Shown here: piece after piece, positions 7,545-16,300 of the stretch | Numbering within the stretch: the stretch's first letter is position 1 | Layout: every line of letters starts with the position of its first letter | Source: DATBGZ01 sp036557785 | GTDB taxonomy: Bacteria > Actinomycetota > Actinomycetes > Mycobacteriales > Micromonosporaceae | Assembly (NCBI GenBank): GCA_036557785.1 | Contig: DATBGZ010000045.1 | Coordinates: 38,747-102,746 of the forward strand | Length of the DNA stretch: 64,000 nucleotides | Direction: 5' to 3' | The notes under the pieces: model-generated | Told to the model about the DNA's origin: nothing | Databases searched by the model: none | The model's input: the letters and a program-made list of their open reading frames with translations, nothing else | Program-made: the position numbers and the translations under genes

Positions 7545-10160
7545 ATGTCCGGTCGCCCGTTGAGTCGCCGTGCCCTGCTCGAGCGCGAGCAGGAGCTCGC
7601 GGTGCTGGGCCGCGCTGCTAACGACGCGATGGCGGGTGAGGGATCGATCATTCTCATAGAGGGCGAGGCCGGCATCGGCAAGTCGAGTCTCGTGGACTCG
7701 ATCCGGTCGGTGCTGCCGGCGCAGGGGCGGCTGTTGGTTGGCTACTGCGACGATCTCGCTACTCCCCGGGTCCTCGGCCCGCTGCGCGACCTGCGCCACG
7801 GACTGGGAGGGATGCTGGCCGATGCGCTCGAGGCGGGCGAGCGTGGTCGGGTGGCCGAGGCGTTGCGCGCCGAGATCGACTGGGCCGGGCATGCGACCGT
7901 CCTCGTGATCGAAGACGTCCACTGGGCGGACGAGGCCACCCTGGACGTCCTTCGGGTCCTGGTCCGGCAGGTCGACCAGTTGCCGGTCGTCCTGGCGCTG
8001 ACGTTCCGCGACGAGCTCGCTGCTGACCATCCGCTGCGGCATCTGCTCGGGTTGGTCTCCCGGGCGTCCCGAGTCCACCGGCTGCGGTTGGGCCGGCTCT
8101 CTCTCGACGCGGTCCGCAGGCTCGGTGCGCAGACTGCGTTCGACCCCGACCTCGTCTACGCGATGACCTCCGGGAACCCGTTTCTGGTTGCCGAGGTGAT
8201 CGCCGCCGGGGATGTGAGTCACGTGCCACCGAGCATCGCCGAGGCGGTGGGAGCCCGTCTGTCTACTCTGGACGATGACGCCCGCGACGCCGTGGAGCGG
8301 CTCGCCGTCGTGCCCTCGGCCGCCGAACGGTGGCTCGTGGAGGCGGTCGTCCCGGGCGGGCTCGCCGCCCTCGCCCTCGCCGAGCGGCAGGGCGTCCTAT
8401 CTGTCTCGCCCACTCGCGTCGCGTTCCGGCATGAGCTGACCCGGCGCGCCGTGGCCGACGCGCTGCCGGTCTCCCGCCGGATCGCATGCAACCATGCGGT
8501 GCTCGTCGCGCTCCAGGCCCGTCACGCCGTGCATGGTGTTGACCTGTCGCGACTCCTGCACCACGCGGCAGAAGTCGTGGACGAGCCCACGATCATCCAC
8601 TATGGACCGCTCGCGCAGCTGGAGGCAGCGACCGCTGGCTCGCATCGGGAAGCGGTTGCCCATGGCCGGCTTGTGCTCGGTCAGCGCAGTGCCTTCAGCC
8701 CGGCCGTGTTAGTGGAGATCCTGCAGCGGCACGCGGTGGAGTGCTACGCGAGCGATCTGGCTGAAGAGGCGATGGCTGCCCAGCGGGACGCGGTCGAGTT
8801 GCGCCGGGGACTCGGGGACGCGCGAGCACTCGGCCTCTCCCTTCGCTGGCTCTCGCGGATCGCGTGGTGGGCCGGGCACCGCCATATCGCCGATGCGAGC
8901 GCCACGGAGTCGATCGACGTCCTCACCGAGGCCGGCGACGATGCGGCGCTGGGCTGGGCGCTGAGCAACCAGGCGCAGTTGGACGCGCTGGCCGGCCGGT
9001 GGGCGCAGGCGATCTGCGTCGGCGGCCGCGCGGTCTCGATCGGCCGGCACCTTGGTGACCCCGGCCTGCTGTCGCACGCGCTCAACACCGTCGGCTTCGC
9101 TTCCTGGCATGAGGATCCTGCTGACGGCTCTGCGATGCTCGAGGAGAGTCTGAGGGTCGCGCTCGAGGCGGGGGAGCTCGAGCACGCGAGCCGCGCGTAC
9201 GTCAACCTGAGCTGGCGGCTCATCGGTGACCTGCGCCTCGACGACGCCACCGAGCGGCTCACGGCCGGCACCCGCCTAGCCGAGGGCGCGGAGATGCTCA
9301 ACTTCCTCCGCCACCTGCGCGTGGCCCAGGCGACGGTCGAGTCCGCCCGTGCGCGGTGGGAGGATGCCGAACTTAGTGCCGGCTGGGGCATGGACGGGCC
9401 GCCGATGACGCGCGGCCCGGCCCTTGTGGTGACCGGTCTGCTGCGGGCGCGTCGCGGGGTACCCGGGGCGGAGCCCATGCTGGCTGAGGCGATGACGATT
9501 GCGAACGGGCTCGCGGAGACGCAACGGATCGCGCCCGCCGCGGCCGCCTGCATCGAGGCGGCGTGGCTGCGGGGTGAGGCCACTGCCGTGGCGGCCGAGG
9601 TCGCGTACTCCTACGACGCCATCTACCGGGACGGACACGGCGCCGATGTGGCCATGCTCGCCTACTGGTTGCGCGTCGCTGGCCACGACGTTCCGGTGCC
9701 GACGACGACTCATCCTTATGCTTGGCTGGCTCGAGGCGAATGGCGACGCGCCGCGCAGGCGTGGGAGGACGCCGGCTGCCCGTACGAGCAGGCGCTGGCA
9801 CTGTCGCAGAGCCCCGTGGCCGCGGACGTGCTGGCGGCACTGTCCATTCTGGACGGTATCGGCACGGCACCGCTGGCGCGGATCGTGCGCGCGAGGCTGC
9901 GTGACCTCGGCGTCGCCCGGATTCCACGGGGGCCCGCACCCTCCACTCGGGACAATCCGGCCCGGCTCACCGACCGCCAGGTGGAGGTGCTGCGGTTGCT
10001 GGCCGCAGGGAGGACCAACGCCGAGATCGCGGCCGCGCTCGTGCTCTCGGTGCGCACCGTGGACACACACGTCGCGGCGATCCTGGCCAAGCTCGAAGCG
10101 CCGGACCGCCGGGATGCTGCCCGCCTCGCCGCCGACCTCGGGCTCCTCGGTCCGGGATAG
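7545..10160 (+). CDS. LuxR-family ATP-binding regulator (LAL type)
   Basis: 871 residues from the ATG at 7545. It starts with an AAA/STAND-type NTPase: Walker A GEAGIGKSS at residues 40-48 and a Walker B-like VLVIEDVHWADE near 120. A long helical, TPR-like middle region follows. The last 65 residues form a LuxR/NarL helix-turn-helix: LTDRQVEVLRLLAAGRTNAE, then a recognition helix in VRTVDTHVAAILAKLEA. Regulators of this size and order act as large ATP-dependent activators, often of antibiotic or sugar genes. The target is unknown; the gene lies alone between metH and a membrane-protein gene. No clear Shine-Dalgarno sequence is visible because the palindrome occupies that position. Confidence 0.88.
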   Translation: MSGRPLSRRALLEREQELAVLGRAANDAMAGEGSIILIEGEAGIGKSSLVDSIRSVLPAQGRLLVGYCDDLATPRVLGPLRDLRHGLGGMLADALEAGERGRVAEALRAEIDWAGHATVLVIEDVHWADEATLDVLRVLVRQVDQLPVVLALTFRDELAADHPLRHLLGLVSRASRVHRLRLGRLSLDAVRRLGAQTAFDPDLVYAMTSGNPFLVAEVIAAGDVSHVPPSIAEAVGARLSTLDDDARDAVERLAVVPSAAERWLVEAVVPGGLAALALAERQGVLSVSPTRVAFRHELTRRAVADALPVSRRIACNHAVLVALQARHAVHGVDLSRLLHHAAEVVDEPTIIHYGPLAQLEAATAGSHREAVAHGRLVLGQRSAFSPAVLVEILQRHAVECYASDLAEEAMAAQRDAVELRRGLGDARALGLSLRWLSRIAWWAGHRHIADASATESIDVLTEAGDDAALGWALSNQAQLDALAGRWAQAICVGGRAVSIGRHLGDPGLLSHALNTVGFASWHEDPADGSAMLEESLRVALEAGELEHASRAYVNLSWRLIGDLRLDDATERLTAGTRLAEGAEMLNFLRHLRVAQATVESARARWEDAELSAGWGMDGPPMTRGPALVVTGLLRARRGVPGAEPMLAEAMTIANGLAETQRIAPAAAACIEAAWLRGEATAVAAEVAYSYDAIYRDGHGADVAMLAYWLRVAGHDVPVPTTTHPYAWLARGEWRRAAQAWEDAGCPYEQALALSQSPVAADVLAALSILDGIGTAPLARIVRARLRDLGVARIPRGPAPSTRDNPARLTDRQVEVLRLLAAGRTNAEIAAALVLSVRTVDTHVAAILAKLEAPDRRDAARLAADLGLLGPG

Positions 10161-10245
10161 CCGGCCCCTCAGAAACGGTCGTGTCCGTGGCCGGCCACCG
10201 CGTGCGGGTGCGATGATCGGCGGGTGGGCGCCGCCGTACGCTGTC

Positions 10246-10267
10246 GGGCCGGACTGGGCTCCGGCCC
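10246..10267 (+). terminator. Hairpin after the LAL regulator gene
   Basis: GGGCCGGA (10246-10253) and TCCGGCCC (10260-10267) form a perfect 8-bp stem with a 6-nt loop, 85 nt past the regulator stop. There is no T-run, which is common for actinobacterial terminators. The remaining bases of 10161-10339 show nothing else. Confidence 0.4.
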
Positions 10268-10339
10268 AAGGTCACGCGGCACAGATCCGGCCGGATCACC
10301 TCAACGCCACGTAGCCGCGCAGAGTCCAGGGGAGCCACC

Positions 10340-11518
10340 GTGACGGCGACCGACCAGACCACAGCCAGCCCCGAGCCGCCGCGGGGTGCCGATCCGACTC
10401 GCCGGGCGGGCGTACCTGGCGTTCTCGCGACCGCCGCGATCGCCTCGCTCGGTGCCGGCGCCATCCATGCCACCGCGGCCGGCTCACACAGTGACCATCG
10501 CGCCGCGGTGGTCGCCTTCGTCATCACCGCGACCGCGCAGATCGGCTGGGGCGCCTGGGCGCTGCGCCGATCCGTACGCCTGGTGAACCTGGCCGGCGCC
10601 GCGATCAACGCGGCGGCGGTCGGAGGGTGGCTGCTGGCAAAGTCGAACGGCATCAGCTTCGTGGCGGGCCTCGATGTGAAGGAGAGCCCGGGATTCGCCG
10701 ATTCGTTGGCGGCGACGCTCGCCGCGGTCGCGGTGATCGGTGCACTGCTGTCGCTGGACCGCCGGTCGTCCTTCGCGGCGGCGACCAACCGCGTACTGGC
10801 GAGCGCGGCAGCCCTCGCCACCGTCGCCCTTGTCATTCCGGGCATGGTGGCCACGAGTAACCACTCGCACGACACCACCGCGCACGACCACGGCACCGCG
10901 CTCACGCCGCCGGTGCCCTACACGGGCAAGCTGCCGGTGGACCTCAGCGGCGTGCCCGGCGTCTCCCCGCAGCAGCAGGCCGAGGCGGAGGCACTGGTCA
11001 CCGCCACCATCCTGAAGCTGCCACAGTTCGCCGACATCGCCTCGGACCAGGCCAAGGGCTACCACTCGATCGGCGACGCGGAGACCGGGTACGAGCACTT
11101 CATCAATTGGAGTCTCGTGAACGACGGCCGCATGCTGGATCCCGACTACCCGGAGTCGCTGGTGTTCCAGGTCGATCCGGCCACGGGCAAGAAGACCCTC
11201 GCCGCAGCCATGTTCATGGCCAACCCGGGGACGACGCTGGATACCGTGCCCCCGATCGGCGGCGCCCTGGTGCAGTGGCACGTTCACGACGATCTCTGCT
11301 TCCGCGGCCAGACCAACGCCTGGCGGGTGGCGGGCGTGGTCGGCGCCGACGGCAAGTGCCGGCCCGGCACGTTCAGCCTCGGGACCGTGCCGATGGTCCA
11401 CGTGTGGATCGTCGCCACCCCGTGCGGCCCGTTCGCGGCCCTCGAGGGCCTCGGCGCGGGACAGATCAAGCCGGGGGAGCAGCGCCTCTGCGACCACGTG
11501 CACGGCACCACCAACTGA
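10340..11518 (+). CDS. Membrane protein with a His-rich linker and an extracytoplasmic HVHDD domain
   Basis: 392 residues, GTG start with an AGGGGAG ribosome site 9 nt upstream. About four hydrophobic segments (residues 25-175) are followed by the linker SNHSHDTTAHDHG, which looks able to bind a metal. The outer C-terminal domain (about 200-392) contains FADIASDQAKGYHSIGD, YEHFINWSLVNDGRMLDPD and QWHVHDDLCFRG, and ends with CDHVHG. The repeated histidines and three cysteines suggest a metal site or a disulfide-stabilised fold. Proteins of this type occur across actinobacteria without an assigned function; a role in copper or other metal handling is only a guess. It has no obvious operon partners. 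Confidence 0.65.
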   Translation: MTATDQTTASPEPPRGADPTRRAGVPGVLATAAIASLGAGAIHATAAGSHSDHRAAVVAFVITATAQIGWGAWALRRSVRLVNLAGAAINAAAVGGWLLAKSNGISFVAGLDVKESPGFADSLAATLAAVAVIGALLSLDRRSSFAAATNRVLASAAALATVALVIPGMVATSNHSHDTTAHDHGTALTPPVPYTGKLPVDLSGVPGVSPQQQAEAEALVTATILKLPQFADIASDQAKGYHSIGDAETGYEHFINWSLVNDGRMLDPDYPESLVFQVDPATGKKTLAAAMFMANPGTTLDTVPPIGGALVQWHVHDDLCFRGQTNAWRVAGVVGADGKCRPGTFSLGTVPMVHVWIVATPCGPFAALEGLGAGQIKPGEQRLCDHVHGTTN

Positions 11519-11656
11519 CCATCCCGCCCGCTCGGTCCTCGCCCGCGGTTCTCGCCAACCTCAAGTCGCTCCTGGCGACCGGACACACGCTGCCACAGGC
11601 GCCAATGGGAGATGCCCGCGCCGTCGCGCGCCACAGCCCCTGACGGCCGTTCCTGG

Positions 11657-11674
11657 CACTCGATCGGGCGAGTG
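11657..11674. repeat. Inverted repeat upstream of the SNF2 gene
   Basis: CACTCG and CGAGTG flank a 6-nt spacer, centred about 50 nt before the predicted leaderless start. It is a possible operator. The rest of 11519-11703 holds nothing recognisable. Confidence 0.3.
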
Positions 11675-11703
11675 TCGAGGGCGAGCCGCTGGAGCACGGA
11701 CGG

Positions 11704-11709
11704 TACGGT
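11704..11709 (+). promoter_or_regulatory. -10 element of the SNF2 helicase gene
   Basis: TACGGT lies 6 nt before the ATG at 11716, which fits a leaderless transcript. Confidence 0.4.
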
Positions 11710-11715
11710 CTGGAC

Positions 11716-14013
11716 ATGTCCCTCGCCGCGCCCGCTGGTACGGCAGCCGCCGAGCCAGCCGGTGCCGCGCGACCGGAAGCGGCGCCGGAGCAGCGGGCGC
11801 CTACCGGGACCAGACCACGGGGGGTGCGCCGGACGCTTCGGCGGGCCGCGAAGGCGCAGGCCCGGGCCGAGGCGCTGGTGGCTGTGGTGGCGCGGGTTCG
11901 GGCCGACGTCGTGGCGGCGTTCGAGGCCGCACGGGAGCGGCAGGTCCTCGCGGCGACCGATGCCATGCCCATCGAGACAATCAAGGATGTCACTGAGGGG
12001 CGGGTGCCGCTCAACGGCCTGACCGAGCAGGGCTACGCGACCGTCGGTGACATCCTGCGCGCGGGCCGGCATGCGCTGGACGAGGTTCCGGGCGTCGGCG
12101 AGGCGACCGCCCGTCGCCTGGTCGGCGCGGCACAGCAGCTGCAGGCGGCGGCTCGCGAGTCCGTCCGGTTCCGCATCGACCTGGATCCGACGAACGCGGA
12201 GAACACCCGGCTGCTGCAGGCGCTGGCGGTCTGGGGTGCCCTGCAGCGCCGGATCGGGCCGTCACGACCCGGCAGCGCGGCAACGATCGAGGAGCAGGCG
12301 GGTCAACTCGCGGCCGAGCTCGCCGCCGACCGTCCGGTCGCGGTGGCCGCAGGGCGGCTGCGGCGACTCTTCGTCGGGCGTCGTCGACGCCGGGCCGCGG
12401 ACGAGGCGGCCGCGCGGATCGCCGATCGGCTTCGCGGTGCCGAGACGGGCGGCCTGCTCGTGGCGGCGAAGAACCTGCGGACCGGCAAACCGCCCAGCGC
12501 GGCACAGGTGTGGCGCGACTTCGAACGCCGTTCCGCCGAGTACTACGGGATGCTCGGCGAGGTCGTCCCGCTGACCGGTGATGTCGCCGCGGCCGAGGGA
12601 TACCTGCCAGCCGAGATCGTCGAGCGCGTCAACGCCCAGCGGCTGGACACCACGCGGCTGCGCGACAGCCTGCGCCTGCGCGGCTACCAGTCCTTCGGCG
12701 CGCGGTTCGCGCTGGTGCAGCGGCGGGTGATCCTGGGCGACGAGATGGGGCTGGGCAAGACGGTCCAGGCGATCGCGGCCATGGCCCATCTGGCCGTGGG
12801 CGACCGTATGGACGCGCCCGCCGGCGCCGGGAACCCGACCGGCGCCCGGCTGTTCCTGGTGGTCTGTCCCGCGAGCGTGCTCATCAACTGGACCCGCGAG
12901 GTCGAGAAGCACTCGACGTTGCCGGTCACCGCGTTGCACGGCGCGGAACGGGCGAAGGCGGCGACGCGGTGGCGCCGTCGCGGTGGCGTGGCGGTGACCA
13001 CCTTCGGCTCGCTCGCCACCCTGGTCCGCACGCCCCCGAAGCTGGCGATGCTGGTCGTCGACGAGGCTCACTACGTCAAGAACCCCGACGCGAAACGGAC
13101 CCGGGCGGTGCGCCGGCTCGCCGCCGCGGCCGACCGCGTGCTGTTCCTCTCCGGCACGCCGATGGAGAACCGCATCGAGGAGTTTCAGTCCCTGGCCGGT
13201 CACCTGCAGCCGGAGGCGGCCGCGACCATGGGTCGCGGGCACGGTGCCCTCGGCGTGCGCGCGTTCCGGCGTGCGGCGGCGCCGGTTTACCTGCGGCGCA
13301 ACCAGAACGACGTGCTCACGGAGCTGCCCGAGCTCGTCCAGGTGGACGAATGGGAGCGGTTCGGGCCGGTGGATGGCGCCGTGTACCAGGCCGCAGTGGC
13401 CGAGGGCAACTTCATGGCCATGCGTACGGCGGCCTTCGCGGTCACCAGCCCCCGCGACTCGGCCAAGCTCCGGCGTCTGCTCGAGATCGCCGGGGAGGCG
13501 ATGGTCAACGGCCACAAGGTGGTGGTCTTCTCGTACTTCCGCGATGTGCTCGCCACCGTGACGACGGCGCTCGGCCGGCACGCCTACGGTCCGATCACCG
13601 GATCGACCTCGACGACCGAGCGCCAGCGCCTCATCGACACGTTTACCAAGGTCACGGAGCCGGGCGTGCTTGTCGCGCAGATCGAGGCGGGCGGGGTCGG
13701 CCTGAACATCCAGGCGGCCTCCGTCGTCGTGTTGTGCGAGCCGCAGGTCAAGCCCTCGACCGAGGCCCAGGCGATCGCGCGGGCACACCGGATGGGTCAG
13801 GTCCGCACGGTGCAGGTCCACCGGCTGCTCACCGAGGACTCCGTCGACGAGCGCCTGCTCGAGCTGCTCGACACGAAGGCCGCGCTCTTCGACGCGTACG
13901 TGCGGCGCAGCGCGATCGCCGAGGCGGCGCCCGGTGCGGTCGACATCTCCGAGGTCGCGTTGGCCCGGACCATCGTCGAACAGGAGAAGCGCCGCCTCTC
14001 GCCGGCGGCGTGA
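11716..14013 (+). CDS. SNF2-family DNA-dependent ATPase with a helix-hairpin-helix module
   Basis: 765 residues. A basic, alanine-rich head is followed by a helix-hairpin-helix pair near residues 115-135 (LDEVPGVGEATARRLVGAAQ), a DNA-backbone-binding motif. The Swi2/Snf2 motor then shows motif I GDEMGLGKTVQA (about 342), motif II VVDEAHYVKNP (about 449), motif III FLSGTPMENR, and in the second lobe VVVFSYFRDV, IEAGGVGLNIQAA and QAIARAHRMGQ. Such proteins use ATP to translocate on duplex DNA or remodel bound proteins. Placing the DNA-binding module before the motor suggests a repair or structure-specific role, but the exact substrate is unknown. It converges with the next gene, leaving only 4 nt between stops. 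Confidence 0.88.
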   Translation: MSLAAPAGTAAAEPAGAARPEAAPEQRAPTGTRPRGVRRTLRRAAKAQARAEALVAVVARVRADVVAAFEAARERQVLAATDAMPIETIKDVTEGRVPLNGLTEQGYATVGDILRAGRHALDEVPGVGEATARRLVGAAQQLQAAARESVRFRIDLDPTNAENTRLLQALAVWGALQRRIGPSRPGSAATIEEQAGQLAAELAADRPVAVAAGRLRRLFVGRRRRRAADEAAARIADRLRGAETGGLLVAAKNLRTGKPPSAAQVWRDFERRSAEYYGMLGEVVPLTGDVAAAEGYLPAEIVERVNAQRLDTTRLRDSLRLRGYQSFGARFALVQRRVILGDEMGLGKTVQAIAAMAHLAVGDRMDAPAGAGNPTGARLFLVVCPASVLINWTREVEKHSTLPVTALHGAERAKAATRWRRRGGVAVTTFGSLATLVRTPPKLAMLVVDEAHYVKNPDAKRTRAVRRLAAAADRVLFLSGTPMENRIEEFQSLAGHLQPEAAATMGRGHGALGVRAFRRAAAPVYLRRNQNDVLTELPELVQVDEWERFGPVDGAVYQAAVAEGNFMAMRTAAFAVTSPRDSAKLRRLLEIAGEAMVNGHKVVVFSYFRDVLATVTTALGRHAYGPITGSTSTTERQRLIDTFTKVTEPGVLVAQIEAGGVGLNIQAASVVVLCEPQVKPSTEAQAIARAHRMGQVRTVQVHRLLTEDSVDERLLELLDTKAALFDAYVRRSAIAEAAPGAVDISEVALARTIVEQEKRRLSPAA

Positions 14014-14017
14014 GGCG

Positions 14018-14476
14018 TCAGGCGCCGGCGAGGTTGGACGCCTTGGGATCCCAGCGCTGCACCGGCACAGCCACGGTCGACGGGTGCGCCTGTTCGCTGC
14101 CGGCGTCGACGACTCGGATGTGGGCCCGATCGGGGACGTCGGGCAGGGCCGCGGCGAGCGCGGACGGGTCGGTGCTGACGATCACGAGGAAACCGCCGTG
14201 GTCCTGATCGATCCACGAGTCCACATATGTATTCTGCGACTCCAGCAGGTCCAGGAGCTGGCCGTGCGTGCGTTGCAGCTCCAGGCGCCGCAGCGCCTCG
14301 GATGTGTCGATCCCGTACGCCCGGGTGAGGTAGTCGACCGAGCCCTGGACGTCGGCGAGGGGCAGCGGCCGCGAGGTCGGCAGATGCAGCGATGCCGGCA
14401 CGGGGAACCCGAGGCTCGCCACCATCACCAGTCCGGCCGCGCCGGCGAGAAACCGCGCTGACGCGCTGCGTCGCAT
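14018..14476 (-). CDS. Secreted protein resembling a serine-protease propeptide without the protease
   Basis: 152 residues. An N-terminal signal peptide (basic head MRRSASAR, hydrophobic core, likely cleavage near residue 29) precedes a region with the pattern of streptogrisin/alpha-lytic protease prodomains: LTRAYGIDTSEALRRLELQ, an E/L-rich helix, then YVDSWIDQDHGGFLVIVST. In those enzymes the prodomain acts as a folding chaperone and inhibitor. Here the protein ends about 50 residues later with no His-Asp-Ser catalytic domain. It could be a stand-alone inhibitor or chaperone, a relic of a protease gene, or a convergent fold. The assignment rests on pattern resemblance only. Confidence 0.5.
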   Translation of the reverse strand: MRRSASARFLAGAAGLVMVASLGFPVPASLHLPTSRPLPLADVQGSVDYLTRAYGIDTSEALRRLELQRTHGQLLDLLESQNTYVDSWIDQDHGGFLVIVSTDPSALAAALPDVPDRAHIRVVDAGSEQAHPSTVAVPVQRWDPKASNLAGA

Positions 14477-14526
14477 GGCGTCATCGTTTCAGGCTCACCA
14501 GCAGAACGGCAAGCGGGTGCGGCGGC

Positions 14527-16083
14527 TCACACGCGGGGCAGGATGGGCGCGGCGCGACCGGTGCCGTGCTCCGCCGGGCGCTTGTCGTCCCCCGGACGCC
14601 GCTGTTCGTGGTAGTCCTCTTCGACATTGACGGCCCAGACGTCGTGGCAGCTACCGGTGAGGATGTTCTCCACGGTCAGCATCGCCGTCATCATGGAGTG
14701 GTCCTGGTTGTTGTAGCGATGCATGCCGTTGCGTCCCACGGGGTAGACGTTGGGCACCTGCGCCGCCAGCCAGGCCCGGATCGTCTCGACATGGCCCCGG
14801 TAGGCGTCGTCGTAGGTCGGGTACGCCTTGGGAATCCGTACCGCGAAGCCGGCCTGCACGACGGAGCAGTCGCTGATCAGGCCGATGCGCTGCAGTTCCT
14901 GGCTCGCCAGCGCGACGAGGCCGGCGTCACTGCTGCTCCACAGCTGGTCGCCCTCGTTGACGAAGTACTCCAGCCCCAGGCAGGTCCGACCGTCCTTGAC
15001 CATGTACGGCGACCACGAGCCGAAGTTCTGGATGCGACCCACGTGGACGCCCGGGGTGTGTACGTAGATCCAGTTGTCGGGGAAGCCGACCTCCTTCGGG
15101 ACCACGAGCGCCACCGTGAGGAAGTCCCGGTAGCGCAGCCCCGCGGCTGCGGCGCGCACGTCCGGCGGGGCCGGCGGGTCCATGGCGAGAACCAGTTCCG
15201 AGAGTGGCATCGACGAGATCACATGCTCGGCGGGCACCTCGGTGGTGCCGGTCTCATCGCCCAGGGTCAGGGCGACCGCCCCGCCACGCTCGCGGTGCAC
15301 CGCGACAACGCGGGTGCCGAGCCGGACCGTCCCGCCCGCCTTCTCGACCAGGTCGGCCGCCTTCTCCCACATCATCCCCGGGCCGTACTTGGGGTAGCGG
15401 AACTCTTCGATGAGGCTCGTCACGTCCTTCTGGTTCCGAGCCGGCCGGAGCGCGTTGATGATCGCCTTGGACAGGGAGAGGTTCTTGATGCGCTGTGCGG
15501 CCCAGTCCGCCTGGATCGCGGTGGCCGGCACGCCCCACACCTTCTCCGTGTACGTCTTGAAGAAGATCGAGTAGAGCCGGCGTCCGAACCGTGCGGTCGT
15601 CCAGCCCTCGAAGCTGGTCTGGTCTTTCGGCGGCCGGATGCGGGCCCAGGCGTACGACCCGACGCACCGGGCCGCCTCGAGGGCGCCCAGGCCGCTCAAC
15701 GCGTTCATGGCCCGCAGGGGGTAGTCGAAGAGCTTGCCCTGGTACTGGATGCGGCTCATCCGCGGGCGCAGCAGGAACTCGTCGCCGGGCAGGATCTCTT
15801 GCCACAGCGACTCGACCTCGGGAACCTTCGTAAAGAATCGATGGCCGCCGATGTCGAAGCGCCAACCGTCCCGTTCGACAGTACGGCTGATGCCGCCCAC
15901 GACGGTGTCCGCCTCGTAGACGTCCACGGCTCGGCCGGCCTGCGCGAGCCGGTACGCCGCGGTGAGCCCCGCCGGGCCGGCGCCGATCACCCGGACCGGG
16001 CAGGCCGCGTCCGCACTACCCGCGGAATCGCTGCGTACGCGGCTGGCTCTGCTCGGCCCCGCCGGTGTGGCCGGTGCTGTCAT
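14527..16083 (-). CDS. FAD-dependent oxidoreductase of the UDP-galactopyranose-mutase/amine-oxidase type
   Basis: 518 residues. A Ser/Ala-rich head of about 30 residues precedes the dinucleotide motif VIGAGPAGLTAAYRLAQAG with its partner glutamate in VDVYEADTVVGGISRT. Further family marks are RFDIGGHRFFTK, FFKTYTEKVWG and the C-terminal FAD-closing region YPVGRNGMHRYNNQDHSM. This group of NAD(P)/FAD-dependent proteins is commonly found next to polyprenol-linked glycosyltransferases in actinobacteria, as here. A role in making or isomerising an activated sugar or lipid-linked glycan precursor is inferred from this context; the substrate is unknown. The gene is divergent from the GT2 gene across a 217-nt regulatory region. 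Confidence 0.75.
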   Translation of the reverse strand: MTAPATPAGPSRASRVRSDSAGSADAACPVRVIGAGPAGLTAAYRLAQAGRAVDVYEADTVVGGISRTVERDGWRFDIGGHRFFTKVPEVESLWQEILPGDEFLLRPRMSRIQYQGKLFDYPLRAMNALSGLGALEAARCVGSYAWARIRPPKDQTSFEGWTTARFGRRLYSIFFKTYTEKVWGVPATAIQADWAAQRIKNLSLSKAIINALRPARNQKDVTSLIEEFRYPKYGPGMMWEKAADLVEKAGGTVRLGTRVVAVHRERGGAVALTLGDETGTTEVPAEHVISSMPLSELVLAMDPPAPPDVRAAAAGLRYRDFLTVALVVPKEVGFPDNWIYVHTPGVHVGRIQNFGSWSPYMVKDGRTCLGLEYFVNEGDQLWSSSDAGLVALASQELQRIGLISDCSVVQAGFAVRIPKAYPTYDDAYRGHVETIRAWLAAQVPNVYPVGRNGMHRYNNQDHSMMTAMLTVENILTGSCHDVWAVNVEEDYHEQRRPGDDKRPAEHGTGRAAPILPRV

Positions 16084-16148
16084 CGCTGTCCCCCTAGCAG
16101 CAGTTCCCAGGCAACCGGAGGGGCGCGGGTCGGCTGCTCACCTTCCTT

Positions 16149-16179
16149 GTCCTCGCAACGCGTTGGTCCTCGCAACGCG
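16149..16179. repeat. Two direct 14-bp repeats between divergent glycan genes
   Basis: GTCCTCGCAACGCG occurs at 16149-16162 and again at 16166-16179, a 17-bp period. The first copy runs into the palindrome CAACGCGTTG (16156-16165). The position between two divergent genes suits an operator acting on both. The rest of 16084-16300 shows no other clear element. Confidence 0.45.
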
Positions 16180-16300
16180 GTGACCTGCGCCACCTTATGT
16201 GACGAAACGGGCACCACGTGCCCCGCCCACCACTACGGAGGGGCCAGCGTCACCCGGAAGGTCTATGCTGTGGCGACTCTACGCAGTGGGAGCAACGCCC

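Noticed and set aside
16199..16300. Upstream start of the GT2 gene, adding 34 residues
   Set aside because: The extra residues are Pro/Arg/Thr-rich with no family match, and the GTG at 16301 has a good ribosome site.
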